The notes below the pieces were generated by a model, which was not told the origin of the DNA, searched no databases, and saw only the letters and a program-made list of their open reading frames with translations. 64,000 nucleotides of DNA from Trinickia diaoshuihuensis. Lineage in GTDB: Bacteria > Pseudomonadota > Gammaproteobacteria > Burkholderiales > Burkholderiaceae. The position numbers and the translations under genes were made by a program. The stretch is taken from NCBI RefSeq assembly GCF_003390925.1, contig NZ_QUBS01000088.1:1-64000 (forward strand), given 5' to 3'. Within the stretch, counting starts at the first letter, position 1. Each line of letters begins with the position of its first letter. This document shows, piece after piece, positions 54,736 through 64,000 of the stretch.

Positions 54736-55977
54736 CTAAGCGCCGACGTGAACGCCCAAGCGCCGGATGTACCAATCGCAGAACTTTTCCACGAGCCCTT
54801 CCGTGTACGGCGAATATGGGCCCGGCTCGTAGGCGCTGCTGCCCGCCCCGCGCTGCGAGAACTCGACGAGCGCGCGATCCTGTGCGTTGGTGGCGTTCCA
54901 AACGGCCGTCAGATTTTCGACGTCGTAGTCCACGCCCTCGACGGCATCCTTATGCACCATCCATTTCGTGCGAACGAGCGTCTTGCCGGCCGAGAGCGGA
55001 ATCACCGAAAACGTGACGATGTGGTCACTCATGAAGTGGTGCCATGAATTGGGCTGCGTCCAAAACGAAAGCCCACCCAAGTCGGCCTGTTTGAATTCGC
55101 CGAGCAATTTCTTCGATGCGACCTTCGCATCGAGCGTCTGCGATTCGCCGCTGCGATCGAGCGGCAAACGCTGGGTGCGGAAACCGGTCACGTCGCTCAA
55201 TCGATCGATCTCTACCGACGGCAAGCTCATCGCTTCCCACTGCGCGGCACGCTCGACGCACGTCCGCTCGAACGCGGCCATCCCTTCGGCGTTGGCCGGC
55301 GACGGCTGATAGCCGAACCCGTATTCGTAAAGCGAAATCGTCAGTTCGGGATGGTTCGCGACGCAGTGGTAGCACTCGCGATTGTTCTCCATCGTGAGCT
55401 TCCAGTTGCCCTCCTCGATGATGTCCACCTGCGCGGCGATCTTGCAATTGGGCAGATCGTGCGGCAGCAAGTACGGCTCCATCGCCGCTCGCATCACGGC
55501 GAAATCGGCCGGCGGCTCGTCGGCCAAGCAAATGAAAATCAAGCCGCCCAAGCTCTCGACGTGCACGGACTTGAGACTATGCTTGCAGCGGTCGAATTTC
55601 TCGCCCATGTGTTCGGCGAACATCAGCGCGCCGCTCAAGTTGTAGGTCCAACTGTGATAGGGACAAACGATATTCCCCACGGTGCCGCGCTCTTCGTTGC
55701 ACAAGCGCGCGCCTCGGTGCCGGCATACGTTGTGGAATGCGCGGATCGACATATCGTCGTCCCGTACGATCAGTACCGACTCGCCGGTCAGCTCGACGGT
55801 CACGTAGTCGCCGGGCTCGGGAATATCGGGTTCGACCGCTACATGGATCCAGTGCTTGTGGAAGATCGCTTCCATATCGAGCGCGAAGATCTCCTCGCTG
55901 AGATAAAACGGCGCCTCCAGGCTGTAGCCTTGTTTGCGCCGATCGATGAGCGCGCGAATGTCTGCGGATACGGTCAT
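54736..55977 (-). CDS. gbcA: Glycine betaine monooxygenase, Rieske oxygenase
   Basis: This is a 413-residue oxygenase: Rieske site C-x-H...C-x2-H (CRHRGA and CPYHSW, about residues 86-110) and a C-terminal catalytic domain with the mononuclear iron ligands in NNRECYHCVANHPE. It hydroxylates a methyl group of glycine betaine, which leaves as formaldehyde. It belongs with gbcB downstream. Confidence 0.92.
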   Translation of the reverse strand: MTVSADIRALIDRRKQGYSLEAPFYLSEEIFALDMEAIFHKHWIHVAVEPDIPEPGDYVTVELTGESVLIVRDDDMSIRAFHNVCRHRGARLCNEERGTVGNIVCPYHSWTYNLSGALMFAEHMGEKFDRCKHSLKSVHVESLGGLIFICLADEPPADFAVMRAAMEPYLLPHDLPNCKIAAQVDIIEEGNWKLTMENNRECYHCVANHPELTISLYEYGFGYQPSPANAEGMAAFERTCVERAAQWEAMSLPSVEIDRLSDVTGFRTQRLPLDRSGESQTLDAKVASKKLLGEFKQADLGGLSFWTQPNSWHHFMSDHIVTFSVIPLSAGKTLVRTKWMVHKDAVEGVDYDVENLTAVWNATNAQDRALVEFSQRGAGSSAYEPGPYSPYTEGLVEKFCDWYIRRLGVHVGA

Positions 55978-56031
55978 GTCTGCTCCGGATGCTTACTTGC
56001 TTTAAGTGCTTGGAACGCGTTACGTGCGAAT

Positions 56032-56817
56032 TCAGTAATCGACGAGTCGATGCTCCCGCAAATACCCCAAGATCGCTTGTGCTTTTTCGACCGAAGTCCC
56101 TTCAATTACGACGTTTCCGCCACGGCTCTCCGTCGTCGTGGCCGTCAGCATGCGGGCATGTCCGGAGCGCTTCTCCGCGGCGGCGAGCTTGACCGGCTTG
56201 CGATGCGCGGGGGCGATTTGCCAAGCGTCGGCGTCCGAGTCGGGCGCGCAGGCCACGCGCTGCGGCTCGATCGAACCCTCGACCGCGCGCGCATAGGCAT
56301 AGCGCGGCGCGGCGCCCGCTTGCGGATGCACGGTCACGACGGCCGGCAGCGCCGCGTCGATACGACGGCGAAAACCTTTGGGCAAAAACTGCGTCACCGC
56401 TGCACGCTCGCCTTCGATCGCCAAGTCGAGCGCGGAATCGATCAGCGCATAACCGAGCGCATCCGCTACGCGATACGGCAGCATGCCCGTGTCGTAAGCG
56501 CCTTCGGCGCGCATCCCCGTCAGCACGAGCGGCACGCCGCGCAGACGATCGGCGAGCAGCGCCGCGGCGTCGTCGGCATCGCCGCATGTCAGGACGTCCA
56601 CGCGAGGCGCGCCCAGCGCCAAGTAATCGGTCAACGCGAGATTCGATGCGTCGCCCGCGTGCACCACGTCGAGCGCGGCGCCATGCGCTCTAGCGAGCGT
56701 ACGGGCCATTTCAAGCGCGCAGGCGTCGTTTCGGCTGTAGCAGGAGACGCCGCTGACGCGATGCCGCCCGACCGAGACGAGTACCGCGATCCGATTCAGT
56801 TTCGAGTCCGCTTTCAT
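56032..56817 (-). CDS. Electron transfer flavoprotein beta-like subunit
   Basis: This is a 261-residue protein started at 56817 (MKADSKLNRIAVLVSVG). It has an adenine-nucleotide-binding fold with DVLTCGDADDAAALLADRL, GMRAEGAYDTGMLPYRVADALGY and VVTVHPQAGAAPRYAY. Its start overlaps the stop of the alpha subunit by four bases (ATGA). The position matches PA5401 next to dgcAB in Pseudomonas. It probably accepts electrons from the dimethylglycine oxidoreductase. Confidence 0.85.
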   Translation of the reverse strand: MKADSKLNRIAVLVSVGRHRVSGVSCYSRNDACALEMARTLARAHGAALDVVHAGDASNLALTDYLALGAPRVDVLTCGDADDAAALLADRLRGVPLVLTGMRAEGAYDTGMLPYRVADALGYALIDSALDLAIEGERAAVTQFLPKGFRRRIDAALPAVVTVHPQAGAAPRYAYARAVEGSIEPQRVACAPDSDADAWQIAPAHRKPVKLAAAEKRSGHARMLTATTTESRGGNVVIEGTSVEKAQAILGYLREHRLVDY

Positions 56818-57998
56818 GCTGCCAATCCCTCCCGAACTGGGGTACCCGCGACAGGGCCGGCCTGGCCCTGGCCGCCTTGCTTCGCCGCGCCGACCGCGTC
56901 CGCCAACGCGCGCATCGCCGATTGGGCATCGGCGATCACCGTCAGGTTCGCGCGCTTGACGATCGGAGCACTGGCGTCCAAGTTGACGGCGATCACATGG
57001 CGGCAATCCTTGATGCCCTGCAGATGCTGGACGGCGCCCGAAATGCCGAACGCGATATAGACGCTCGCGTTGACGGTCTTACCCGTCGCGCCCACTTGCT
57101 TGTCGCGCGTGAAATGGCCGTTGTCCACCGCGACGCGGCTCGCCCCTATCGCCGCGCCGAGCGTGCGGGCCAACGCCTCGAATGCGGCGATGTCCGTTAC
57201 GCCGTTGCCCGCGGAGATGATGAAGTCGGCCTCTTCGAGAGCCACCTGCGCCGCATCGAGTTGAGCCGTGCCGTGATCGCCGTAGCGGCCGGCATCGTGC
57301 CAAGGCTCCGCCGCGCGGCCCGATTTGAGCGCGGCCGGCTCACCGGAGCCGACGAACGGCAGTTTGGCCGAGACGGCGTCGGGTGCCAGCAGGATCACCT
57401 CGGGCAACGGGCGCGTGGCGAACGAACGCCCAGCATCCACATAACAGCCTACGTGCCCCGCATCGATTTCGACGACGCGCGTGGCGATGCTGGCGCGCGT
57501 TTGCGCGGCGTACCGGCGTCCCAGATCGCCGTCGCCGGTCGCGTTATCGGGCATGAAGATATGGGCGGGCGCGAACGCTTGAACGCAATCGCGCAACGCG
57601 GCGAGCGCCTGATCGGGCGCGAACGCCGGCCTCGCCAACAGCGGCAACTGAACGACCTTGTCCGCGCCGAGGGCGGCCGCATCGTCGGTCAATTCGCCGA
57701 AGACGAGCAAGACCACCTCCGTCTTTGCGTCCGCCAGGATCGCGGCGGCGGCCACGGCTTGCCGCGCGTGTTCGTCCAGTGCCCCGCGGTCGCTGTGCGC
57801 GACGGCCAGCAGCGTGCGCAGGCCCGCTTCGTAGACGCGCTTGGGCTTCGGCGCCGCCGCATGCGCGCCACGCAAGGCCGCGAATTCGGCCGCATCGACC
57901 AGGCCGGCGGCCCGCTCGTCCCCGAGCGTAATGCGCCTAAGCCCCGACGCGGCGATGACGAAAGGCCGGCGCGGATCGATTCGTTTGACGGTGTTCAT
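56814..57998 (-). CDS. Electron transfer flavoprotein alpha-like subunit
   Basis: This is a 394-residue protein longer than a usual ETF alpha through a poorly conserved N-terminal 60 residues. The C-terminal FAD domain is clear: RAVDNGHFTRDKQVGATGKTVNASVYIAFGISGAVQHLQGI and VIAVNLDASAPI. With the overlapping beta gene it forms the dedicated ETF of betaine/dimethylglycine breakdown (PA5400 counterpart). Confidence 0.87.
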   Translation of the reverse strand: MNTVKRIDPRRPFVIAASGLRRITLGDERAAGLVDAAEFAALRGAHAAAPKPKRVYEAGLRTLLAVAHSDRGALDEHARQAVAAAAILADAKTEVVLLVFGELTDDAAALGADKVVQLPLLARPAFAPDQALAALRDCVQAFAPAHIFMPDNATGDGDLGRRYAAQTRASIATRVVEIDAGHVGCYVDAGRSFATRPLPEVILLAPDAVSAKLPFVGSGEPAALKSGRAAEPWHDAGRYGDHGTAQLDAAQVALEEADFIISAGNGVTDIAAFEALARTLGAAIGASRVAVDNGHFTRDKQVGATGKTVNASVYIAFGISGAVQHLQGIKDCRHVIAVNLDASAPIVKRANLTVIADAQSAMRALADAVGAAKQGGQGQAGPVAGTPVREGLAA

Positions 57999-58004
57999 CG
58001 GTCA

Positions 58005-59930
58005 TCACTCCAAGGCGCTAGCCACGAGTTCGGCAACGTCGAGCACTTCCGGGCGCGGCCCCACGACGCCTTCGAGCATCGCCGTGCAGTTCGGACAGCC
58101 GACCGCGACCACTTCGGCGCCGACCGCGCGCGCATCGGCCATGCGGATATCGGGAATGCGCGCCTTGCCGGGGATATCGGTCAACGGTGCGCCGCCGCCT
58201 CCGCCGCAGCAGCGCCCCCGCATGCCGTGGCGCTCCATCTCGATCACCTTGATGCCGATCGATTTGAGCGCGCGCCGCGGCGCTTCGATTTCGCCGTTAT
58301 AGCGCCCGAGGTAACAGGGGTCGTGATAGGTGATGCGCTTATCCGCCAATGCCGCCGATGCCTTCGGCGATACGCGCCCCGATTGCACGAGTTCCGCCAG
58401 GAGGCTCGTGTGGTGCTGAACCTCGTAGCGCGCGCCGAACGCGCGGTACTCGTTGCGCAGGCTATGCATGACGTGCGGATCGGCCGTGACGATCCGTTTG
58501 AAGCTGAGCGCGTCCAAGGTACCGATCATGCGCCGCGCCATCGCACGAAACGTCGCTTCGTCGCCGAGACGCCGCGCGACGTCGCCCGTGTCGGCCTCGT
58601 TGCCGCCCAGCACGGCGTAATCGACACCCGCTGCATTGAGGACCTTGACGAGCGCGCGTAGCGTGCGTTGGTAACGCATGTCGAATGCGCCTTCGCCCGC
58701 GATCAGCAGTACATCGACAGCGACGCCGGGTTGCGCCACGCGCGCGTTCAGGTCGACCGCCCAGTCGTAGCGCGCGGCGATGTCATAACCGCCAGCGCTG
58801 CCCGTCTCGCGCAGGTTGGCAAGCACCTCGGGCGCCTTGCCCGGGATATCGCCCTCGGTCAGCGTGCGATTGCGGCGCATGTCGACGATCGCATCGACGT
58901 GTTCGATCAGCATCGGGCACTCTTGTACGCAGGCACGGCACGTCGTGCACGACCAGATCGTGTCCGCCTCGATCAACCCCGACACGATCGGTCCGTTGGG
59001 GCCGCCGCCGTGACGGCCGACGGCGATACCCGGCGTCGGACTACCCGCATAGGCGGCATCGGTGCCGCCGACCATGCCGACGACGAGATCCTGAATCAGC
59101 TTCTTTGGATTGAGCGGCTGCCCCGCGGCGAACGCGGGACACGCGGCTTCGCATTTGCCGCATTGCACGCAGGCGTCGAAGCTGAGCAACTGGTTCCAAC
59201 GAAATTCGACCGGCTTGGCGACCCCGTATTCGCGGTGCTCGAGGTCCGGAGCCTTCAGCGCGGTGGGAGGCGTGGCGTCGCCGCTACCCGTGTAAGCCGC
59301 GCGCGTGGCCGCGAACCGCTCCTGGCGCGGGTGAAACGCGAGATGCAGCAAACCGGCGATCGCGTGTTTCATCGGTCCGCCCTTTGCAGCGCCCAACGTC
59401 ATCGCGAATGCCCCCATGCCGATCAACACCGCGCAAACCACGGCGAACGCACGCGACATCGCCGCGGCCGGCGCCACGGTGAACAGCAGCAATCCGAGCG
59501 CGAACGAGCCCAGCAGCCACGGTAACGCATTCCACGGGCCGCGGGAAAGCCGCGCCGGAGCTTGACCCGCCCGCCGGCGGCGCCATACGAACACCGCGCC
59601 GATCAACATCGCGAGCGCCGCGAGAAAGATGAGTTTATCGAGCCATGGCGAATAGATGGCTAGACCGTAGTTGACGAACACCAGCGCCAGCGCCGCGATC
59701 GCACCGCCCGCGGTGGCGACGTGGGTTTTGGCGATGTAGGGATCGCGCGCCACGACATGATGCAGATCGACGAAATACCGCTTGGGGATGGCGAATAGAT
59801 TCGTCACGCCGAAAGCGCCGGGCGCCGTGGCCCGCCCGAGCCGCCAGTAGGCCGAGCGCTTGGCGACGGCAAACGCGAGCCCCGCCACCGAGAGCCACAG
59901 CAAGGCCGTGATCAGAAATGCCGGGCTCAT
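58005..59930 (-). CDS. dgcB: Dimethylglycine catabolism iron-sulfur protein DgcB
   Basis: This is a 641-residue membrane protein: about four to five N-terminal helices (1-190), then two 4Fe-4S clusters (CVQCGKCEAACP and CTTCRACVQECP), then two CCG domains (HDPCYLGRYN...RCCGGGGG and GCPNCTAML). It is a heterodisulfide-reductase-like electron carrier linking DgcA and the ETF to the quinone pool. It starts two bases after dgcA ends. Confidence 0.9.
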   Translation of the reverse strand: MSPAFLITALLWLSVAGLAFAVAKRSAYWRLGRATAPGAFGVTNLFAIPKRYFVDLHHVVARDPYIAKTHVATAGGAIAALALVFVNYGLAIYSPWLDKLIFLAALAMLIGAVFVWRRRRAGQAPARLSRGPWNALPWLLGSFALGLLLFTVAPAAAMSRAFAVVCAVLIGMGAFAMTLGAAKGGPMKHAIAGLLHLAFHPRQERFAATRAAYTGSGDATPPTALKAPDLEHREYGVAKPVEFRWNQLLSFDACVQCGKCEAACPAFAAGQPLNPKKLIQDLVVGMVGGTDAAYAGSPTPGIAVGRHGGGPNGPIVSGLIEADTIWSCTTCRACVQECPMLIEHVDAIVDMRRNRTLTEGDIPGKAPEVLANLRETGSAGGYDIAARYDWAVDLNARVAQPGVAVDVLLIAGEGAFDMRYQRTLRALVKVLNAAGVDYAVLGGNEADTGDVARRLGDEATFRAMARRMIGTLDALSFKRIVTADPHVMHSLRNEYRAFGARYEVQHHTSLLAELVQSGRVSPKASAALADKRITYHDPCYLGRYNGEIEAPRRALKSIGIKVIEMERHGMRGRCCGGGGGAPLTDIPGKARIPDIRMADARAVGAEVVAVGCPNCTAMLEGVVGPRPEVLDVAELVASALE

Positions 59931-59932
59931 GA

Positions 59933-61996
59933 TTAGAAGTCCTTACAAAGCCGCAGCGCATCGTAAATCGCGCCGTGGATGTTATGCATGGAGATGCAAT
60001 CGCCGACGCGGAACAGCAGAAAGCATCCGTTGCCGAGCGTCTCCGAAAGCCACGGCTGCGGCTCGGCGGCAAAGAGCTTGTGCACGTCGGTTTGCCCGCG
60101 ATTGACCGATTCCGGCTTGAGCTTCCAATAAAGCGAATCGTTGGGCGTACTGCCGTTTTCGATCACGACTTGATCGACGGCGCGCTCCTCCTGCTCCTCG
60201 GTGTACTCGTTGCGCAGCACGGCGATCGTCTTGCCGTCTTCCTCGTAGACGCGGTCGAGCCAGTAGTTCGGCGTATGGACCACGCCCTGGGCATAGAGGC
60301 GTCGATAGAAAATCGGGAACGTCGTGCCGCCGCAATCGTCGGCAACCTTCACGTCGGGCGTCACGATCTCGACGTTCGACCCGCGGCTCGAAATGAAATC
60401 GGCGACGCCGGCGCCCGCGTGGGTGCTGACGCCGTCATAGACGAGCACGTTCTGCTTCGGCGCGACGCGGCCCGAGAGGATGTCCCAAGAACTGACCGCG
60501 ATGCCTTCGGACACGCCCCAGGCGGCGACCTGATCGGAGAACGCGCGCCCTCCCGTGGCGAGCACCACGATGTCCGGCTTCTCGGCCATGATCGTATTCG
60601 CATCGGCTTGCATGCCGAGACGCCGGTCCACGCCGAGGCGCTTCGTTTCCATATCGAACCACCGCACGATCCCGGCCATCTGCTCGCGCTGCGGGGCCTT
60701 CGCGGCCAGATTGATCTGCCCACCCACCTCCGCGTTCTTCTCGAACAGAACGACGTCATGGCCGCGCGAACGCGCGACGCGCGCCGCCTCGAGTCCGGCC
60801 GGCCCCGCGCCGACGACCACCACCTTGCGCTTCGGCCCGCGCGATTTTTCGATGACGTGCGGCATCGTGGCCTCGCGCGACGTCGCCGCATTCTGCACGC
60901 ACAGCACGTCCAGGCCGTTGTATTGCCGATCGATGCAATAGTTGGCGCCCACGCACTGTTTGATTTCGTCTTCACGCCCGTCGCGGATCTTGATGACCAT
61001 GTGCGGGTCGGCGATCTGCGCGCGCGTCATGCCGACCAGATCGATCATCCCCGAGGCGAGCAAACGCTCGGCCTGCCCCGCGTCGCGAATGCTTTGCGCG
61101 TGCATGACCGGAACCTTCACGACCGATTTGATACCGGCCGCCAGGTGAACGAACGGCTCGGGAGGCAAGGCCATCGGCGGCATGCAGTTGGCCAGCGTGT
61201 TATGCGTATCGGCGCCCGATCCGATCACGCCCAGATAGTCGATGAGCCCGGTCTCCGACATCGCCTGGGCGATCTCCTTCAGTTGCTCGTGATCGAGGCC
61301 GTCTTCATGAAATTCGTCGCCGCACATGCGCAGCCCCACGACGAAATCGGGCCCCACCGCCTCGCGCACGGCCCTCAACACCTCGACGCCGAAGCGCAGC
61401 CGATTCGCAAGCGAGCCGCCCCATTCATCGGTCCGGAAATTCGTGCGGGGACTCCAGAATTGATCGATCAAGTGCTGATGGGCGGCGGAGATTTCGATAC
61501 CGTCCATGCCCGCTTGCTGAACGCGCTTGGCCGCCGCCGCGAAATCGCCGATGATGCGGCGGATCTCTTCGACTTCGATCGTCTTCGCATTACCGCGGTG
61601 AACGGGCTCGCGCACCCCCGAGGGCGTCATCAAATGCGGCCAATGCTCGCCGTGAAAGGCGGAGCGGCGTCCCATGTGCGTCGCCTGAATCATGATCTTG
61701 GCGCCGTGGCGATGCATGGCCTCGGCGAGCCGGTTCAACGGATCGACGATGCGATCGGTCGAGAGATTGACCGACTTCCACCATCCCTGCGGGCTGTCGA
61801 TCGACACGGGACTCGAGCCGCCGCATACCGCCAAGCCGACGCCGCCCTTCGCCTTTTCCTCGTAGTACCGGATATAGCGATCGCCGGGCAGCCCACCTGG
61901 CTCCGCGTAGACTTCCGCATGCGCCGTGCTGACGATGCGGTTGCGCAGCGTCAGCTTGTTCAGCGTCATCGGTTTGAACAAATGGGGATAGCGCAT
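59933..61996 (-). CDS. dgcA: Dimethylglycine oxidoreductase DgcA
   Basis: This is a 687-residue enzyme started at 61996 (MRYPHLFKPMTLNKL). An N-terminal old-yellow-enzyme TIM barrel (FMN; DGIEISAAHQHLIDQFWSPR) is followed by a 4Fe-4S motif (CVGANYC...CVQNAA) and a FAD/NAD-binding half (RKVVVVGAGPAGLEAARVAR). It demethylates dimethylglycine to sarcosine. The domain order is that of trimethylamine dehydrogenase. Confidence 0.92.
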   Translation of the reverse strand: MRYPHLFKPMTLNKLTLRNRIVSTAHAEVYAEPGGLPGDRYIRYYEEKAKGGVGLAVCGGSSPVSIDSPQGWWKSVNLSTDRIVDPLNRLAEAMHRHGAKIMIQATHMGRRSAFHGEHWPHLMTPSGVREPVHRGNAKTIEVEEIRRIIGDFAAAAKRVQQAGMDGIEISAAHQHLIDQFWSPRTNFRTDEWGGSLANRLRFGVEVLRAVREAVGPDFVVGLRMCGDEFHEDGLDHEQLKEIAQAMSETGLIDYLGVIGSGADTHNTLANCMPPMALPPEPFVHLAAGIKSVVKVPVMHAQSIRDAGQAERLLASGMIDLVGMTRAQIADPHMVIKIRDGREDEIKQCVGANYCIDRQYNGLDVLCVQNAATSREATMPHVIEKSRGPKRKVVVVGAGPAGLEAARVARSRGHDVVLFEKNAEVGGQINLAAKAPQREQMAGIVRWFDMETKRLGVDRRLGMQADANTIMAEKPDIVVLATGGRAFSDQVAAWGVSEGIAVSSWDILSGRVAPKQNVLVYDGVSTHAGAGVADFISSRGSNVEIVTPDVKVADDCGGTTFPIFYRRLYAQGVVHTPNYWLDRVYEEDGKTIAVLRNEYTEEQEERAVDQVVIENGSTPNDSLYWKLKPESVNRGQTDVHKLFAAEPQPWLSETLGNGCFLLFRVGDCISMHNIHGAIYDALRLCKDF

Positions 61997-62066
61997 GTCG
62001 ATCGACCTCGAACGTATTCTTTGACGAGCCGTATTGCTAAATCGCGGTGCGGCGTAGCGTTGCCGG

Positions 62067-62600
62067 CTAATCGGCCAGCGGCGAAACTTCGAATACGCAG
62101 TAGGCGTGGCCCTCGCCCGCGCACTGCGTTTCCTTCGATTGCGAACGCGGAGCGTGGCCGCCCGCACCCGCCGTATCGTTCACCCAGTCCATCGCGCCTG
62201 CGAACCAGCCGGCAAACATGTAGCAAAGCTTGCCTTCCTTCTCCGGCTGCGCGAGAACGAACGAGGAATGGCGCAACTCGATGCGCGCGTGCGCGCGCGC
62301 GGGGTCGGCCTCGGCAATCGTGAACAGCCCCCATCCGCGTTGCGAGAGGCGCTTCAGGTAGTGCTCGAACACGGCCATGCCCACGAGGCCGTGCTGCTTG
62401 GCTTCCTTATCGCACCAGTGGTAGGCCGATTTGTAGCCGGCGCGATAAAGAATCTCGGCATAGGCGTCGCGTCCGAGCGCTTCTTCCACGGCAACGTGGT
62501 TATTGGTGAAAAAATGGCGCGGCACATACAGCATCGCCAGCGCGTCGGTCGTCCATACGCCCGTGTTGGGATCGACGTCGATCGGAAGTTGCGGTTGCAT
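62067..62600 (-). CDS. DUF5943/4-vinyl-reductase-like protein of the dgc operon
   Basis: This is a 177-residue protein. GAGGA lies seven bases before the ATG at 62600 (MQPQLPIDVDPNTG), preferred over 62624. Conserved-looking parts: MLYVPRHFFTNNHVAVEEALGRDAYAEILYRAGYKSAYHWC and GWFAGAMDWV. It matches the gene (PA5397) always found between the dipeptidase and dgcA. The V4R-like fold could bind a small hydrophobic or amine ligand. Its role is unproved. Confidence 0.75.
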   Translation of the reverse strand: MQPQLPIDVDPNTGVWTTDALAMLYVPRHFFTNNHVAVEEALGRDAYAEILYRAGYKSAYHWCDKEAKQHGLVGMAVFEHYLKRLSQRGWGLFTIAEADPARAHARIELRHSSFVLAQPEKEGKLCYMFAGWFAGAMDWVNDTAGAGGHAPRSQSKETQCAGEGHAYCVFEVSPLAD

Positions 62601-62634
62601 CGGATGGTCCTCGTTCGAATTCAATTGCGGTGCG

Positions 62635-63606
62635 TTATGCGCCCCATACTTCGCCGAATACGCGCACCCAGTTCTCGCCCATGATCTTGCGGATGCGCGT
62701 CTCGCTCCATCCGGCGCGTTCCATCGCCGCCGTGAGGTTCGGAAACTCGCCGATCGTGCGAATGCCCTCCGGATTGACGACCTTGCCGAAGTTCGTCAAG
62801 CGGCGGTAACGGCCCTTGTCATGCGTGAGCCAATCAAAGAAATCGACGCTATAGCCTTGCGTGAAATCCGTGCCGATCCCGACGGCGTCCTCGCCGATCA
62901 GGTTCACGACGTAGTCGATCGCTTCGATATAGTCCTCGACGGTCGCATCGATACCGCGCTTCAGAAACGGAGCGAACATCGTGACGCCGACGAAACCGCC
63001 GGCATCGGCGATCTCTTTCAGTTGGGCATCGGTTTTATTGCGCGGATGCTCTTTGAGCCCCGACGGCAGGCAATGTGAATAGCAGACCGGTTTTTTGGAA
63101 AACGCGATCGCCTCCGAGGACGTGTTGCCACCCACATGCGACAGGTCGACCATGATCCCCACGCGGTTCATCTCGGTGATGACTTCACGGCCGAAGTCGG
63201 ACAACCCGCCGTCGCGCTCGTAGCAACCCGTGCCGACGAGGTTCTGCGTGTTGTAGCAAAGCTGCACGACGCGTACGCCCATGTCGTGGAACGCCTCGAT
63301 GTAACCGATGTTGTCCTCGAAGGCATGGGCGTTTTGAAAGCCGAGGATGATCCCCGTTTTGTTCTCTTGCTTGGCGCGCAAGATGTCGGCCGTCGTGCGC
63401 ACGAGCGTCAGGATCTCGCCGTACTCGCGGATTTGCTGTTTCATCAGCGCAATGTTGTCGACGGTTTTCGGGAAGCTCTCCCAGACGGACACCGTGCAGT
63501 TCGCGGCCGTAATGCCGCCTTTGCGCATGTCTTCGAACACCGAGCGTTCGAATTTGGAGATATTCAGACCGTCGATGACGATACTGTTTTCGTGAAGAGT
63601 GGACAT
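62635..63606 (-). CDS. M19-family membrane dipeptidase homologue
   Basis: This is a 323-residue protein started at 63606 (MSTLHENSIVIDGLNI). It has the renal-dipeptidase fold with GFQNAHAFEDNIGYIEAFHDMGVRVVQLCYN, MVDLSHVGG, YSHCLPSGLKEHPRNKTD and GIGTDFTQGY. The first metal pair, usually H-x-D after DGH, is altered (DGLN), so the metal site differs from the classic enzyme. It is the PA5396 counterpart and conserved with dgcAB, but its role in betaine breakdown is unknown. Confidence 0.85.
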   Translation of the reverse strand: MSTLHENSIVIDGLNISKFERSVFEDMRKGGITAANCTVSVWESFPKTVDNIALMKQQIREYGEILTLVRTTADILRAKQENKTGIILGFQNAHAFEDNIGYIEAFHDMGVRVVQLCYNTQNLVGTGCYERDGGLSDFGREVITEMNRVGIMVDLSHVGGNTSSEAIAFSKKPVCYSHCLPSGLKEHPRNKTDAQLKEIADAGGFVGVTMFAPFLKRGIDATVEDYIEAIDYVVNLIGEDAVGIGTDFTQGYSVDFFDWLTHDKGRYRRLTNFGKVVNPEGIRTIGEFPNLTAAMERAGWSETRIRKIMGENWVRVFGEVWGA

Positions 63607-63638
63607 CGATTGCTCCTGGCGTGGATGATGGGTACCGG

Positions 63639-64000
63639 TCAATAGATCGGGAACCGCTCGCACAGGGCGAAGATCTCGCGCCGCACGCGTTGCTCCGTTT
63701 GCGCGTCGCCTTCGGGGTGACGCGTCAATGCCTCGAACACCTCGAGAATCAGCCTGCCGATTTGCTCGAATTGCGCGACGCCGAAGCCGCGCGTCGTGCC
63801 CGCCGGCGTGCCCAGACGAATGCCCGAGGTCACCGTCGGCTTCTCGGTATCGAACGGAATGCCGTTCTTGTTGCAGGTGATGCCCGCGCGTTCGAGCGCG
63901 GTCTCCACCTGCGTGCCCTTCAAACCCTTCGGCCGTAGATCGACGAGCAGCAAATGGTTGTCGGTGCCGCCCGTGACGAGATCGACACCGCCTTCGCGCA
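63639..64000 (-). CDS. glyA: Serine hydroxymethyltransferase, C-terminal part
   Basis: The window holds the last 120 codons or so; the gene continues beyond 64000. Visible: [55 protein letters not shown], and the C-terminal helices. It interconverts glycine plus methylene-THF and serine, using the glycine and C1 units from sarcosine. It is 32 bp upstream of the dipeptidase and is a second, pathway-linked glyA as in Pseudomonas. Confidence 0.93.
   Translation of the reverse strand, partial: REGGVDLVTGGTDNHLLLVDLRPKGLKGTQVETALERAGITCNKNGIPFDTEKPTVTSGIRLGTPAGTTRGFGVAQFEQIGRLILEVFEALTRHPEGDAQTEQRVRREIFALCERFPIY

Overview
The window is high-GC DNA from a member of the Burkholderiaceae (Burkholderia, Paraburkholderia or Trinickia type). 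This rests on the DUF3331 and DUF1488 proteins, the glycine-betaine catabolic block laid out as in Burkholderia and Pseudomonas, and the codon use. No rRNA, tRNA, CRISPR array or insertion sequence was seen. The genus call is inference.

Layout. 1-2708 is an accessory patch: two divergent PD-(D/E)xK-type nuclease-like genes (one DUF6602-like) and an unrecognised gene interrupted by a one-base frameshift. 2997-5895 holds an unusual two-gene unit: a Tat-exported, collagen-like Gly-rich protein and a 659-aa coiled-coil protein whose C-terminus weakly recalls Tc-toxin A subunits. 6321-12786 is ordinary chromosome: a 5'-damaged yjdM/phnA remnant, a LysE exporter, a GNAT acetyltransferase, an nfeD-slipin pair, an AzgA-type purine permease, a DUF1488 protein and a 2Fe-2S ferredoxin.

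12824-44241 is a biosynthetic gene cluster of about 31 kb. Operon A (leftward) is NRPS1 (fatty acyl-AMP ligase-T-C-A-T), a PvdE-like ABC exporter, a PvdQ-like Ntn acylase and an MdtA-MdtB-outer-membrane-factor efflux set. Operon B (leftward) is NRPS2 (C-A-T), a type II thioesterase, an EctD-like dioxygenase, NRPS3 (C-A-T) and MbtH. Operon C (rightward) is an aspartate-racemase-family enzyme, an MdtC-like RND pump and a sphingosine-1-phosphate-lyase-like PLP enzyme. A second thioesterase and a TetR regulator diverge at the right end. Copies of the imperfect palindrome TACAGRTCRGTA lie at each of the four promoter regions. Inferred scheme: a fatty acid is loaded, three residues are added, the acyl peptide is exported, the acyl chain is removed in the periplasm, and the product leaves through a tripartite pump. 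That is the logic of pyoverdine maturation, but with no TonB receptor in view. NRPS1 and NRPS2 have identical predicted substrate pockets (DARSLSQMTK as read by eye). NRPS3 has a beta-amino-acid-type pocket (IDWVAVLDAK). I do not recognise the product.

44522-52491 contains an AT-richer orphan gene behind a Fur-like palindrome, a DmpA-type aminopeptidase, a D-amino-acid-dehydrogenase-like oxidase, a DUF3331 protein, a chemoreceptor, purU and a DUF1264 (OBAP) protein. 52581-64000 (leftward) is glycine-betaine catabolism: the end of glyA, an M19 dipeptidase, a DUF5943-like protein, dgcA, dgcB, an ETF pair, gbcA, gbcB and a betaine/choline-binding protein. Betaine is taken to dimethylglycine (GbcAB), then sarcosine (DgcAB/ETF), with glycine and C1 units managed by glyA and perhaps purU.
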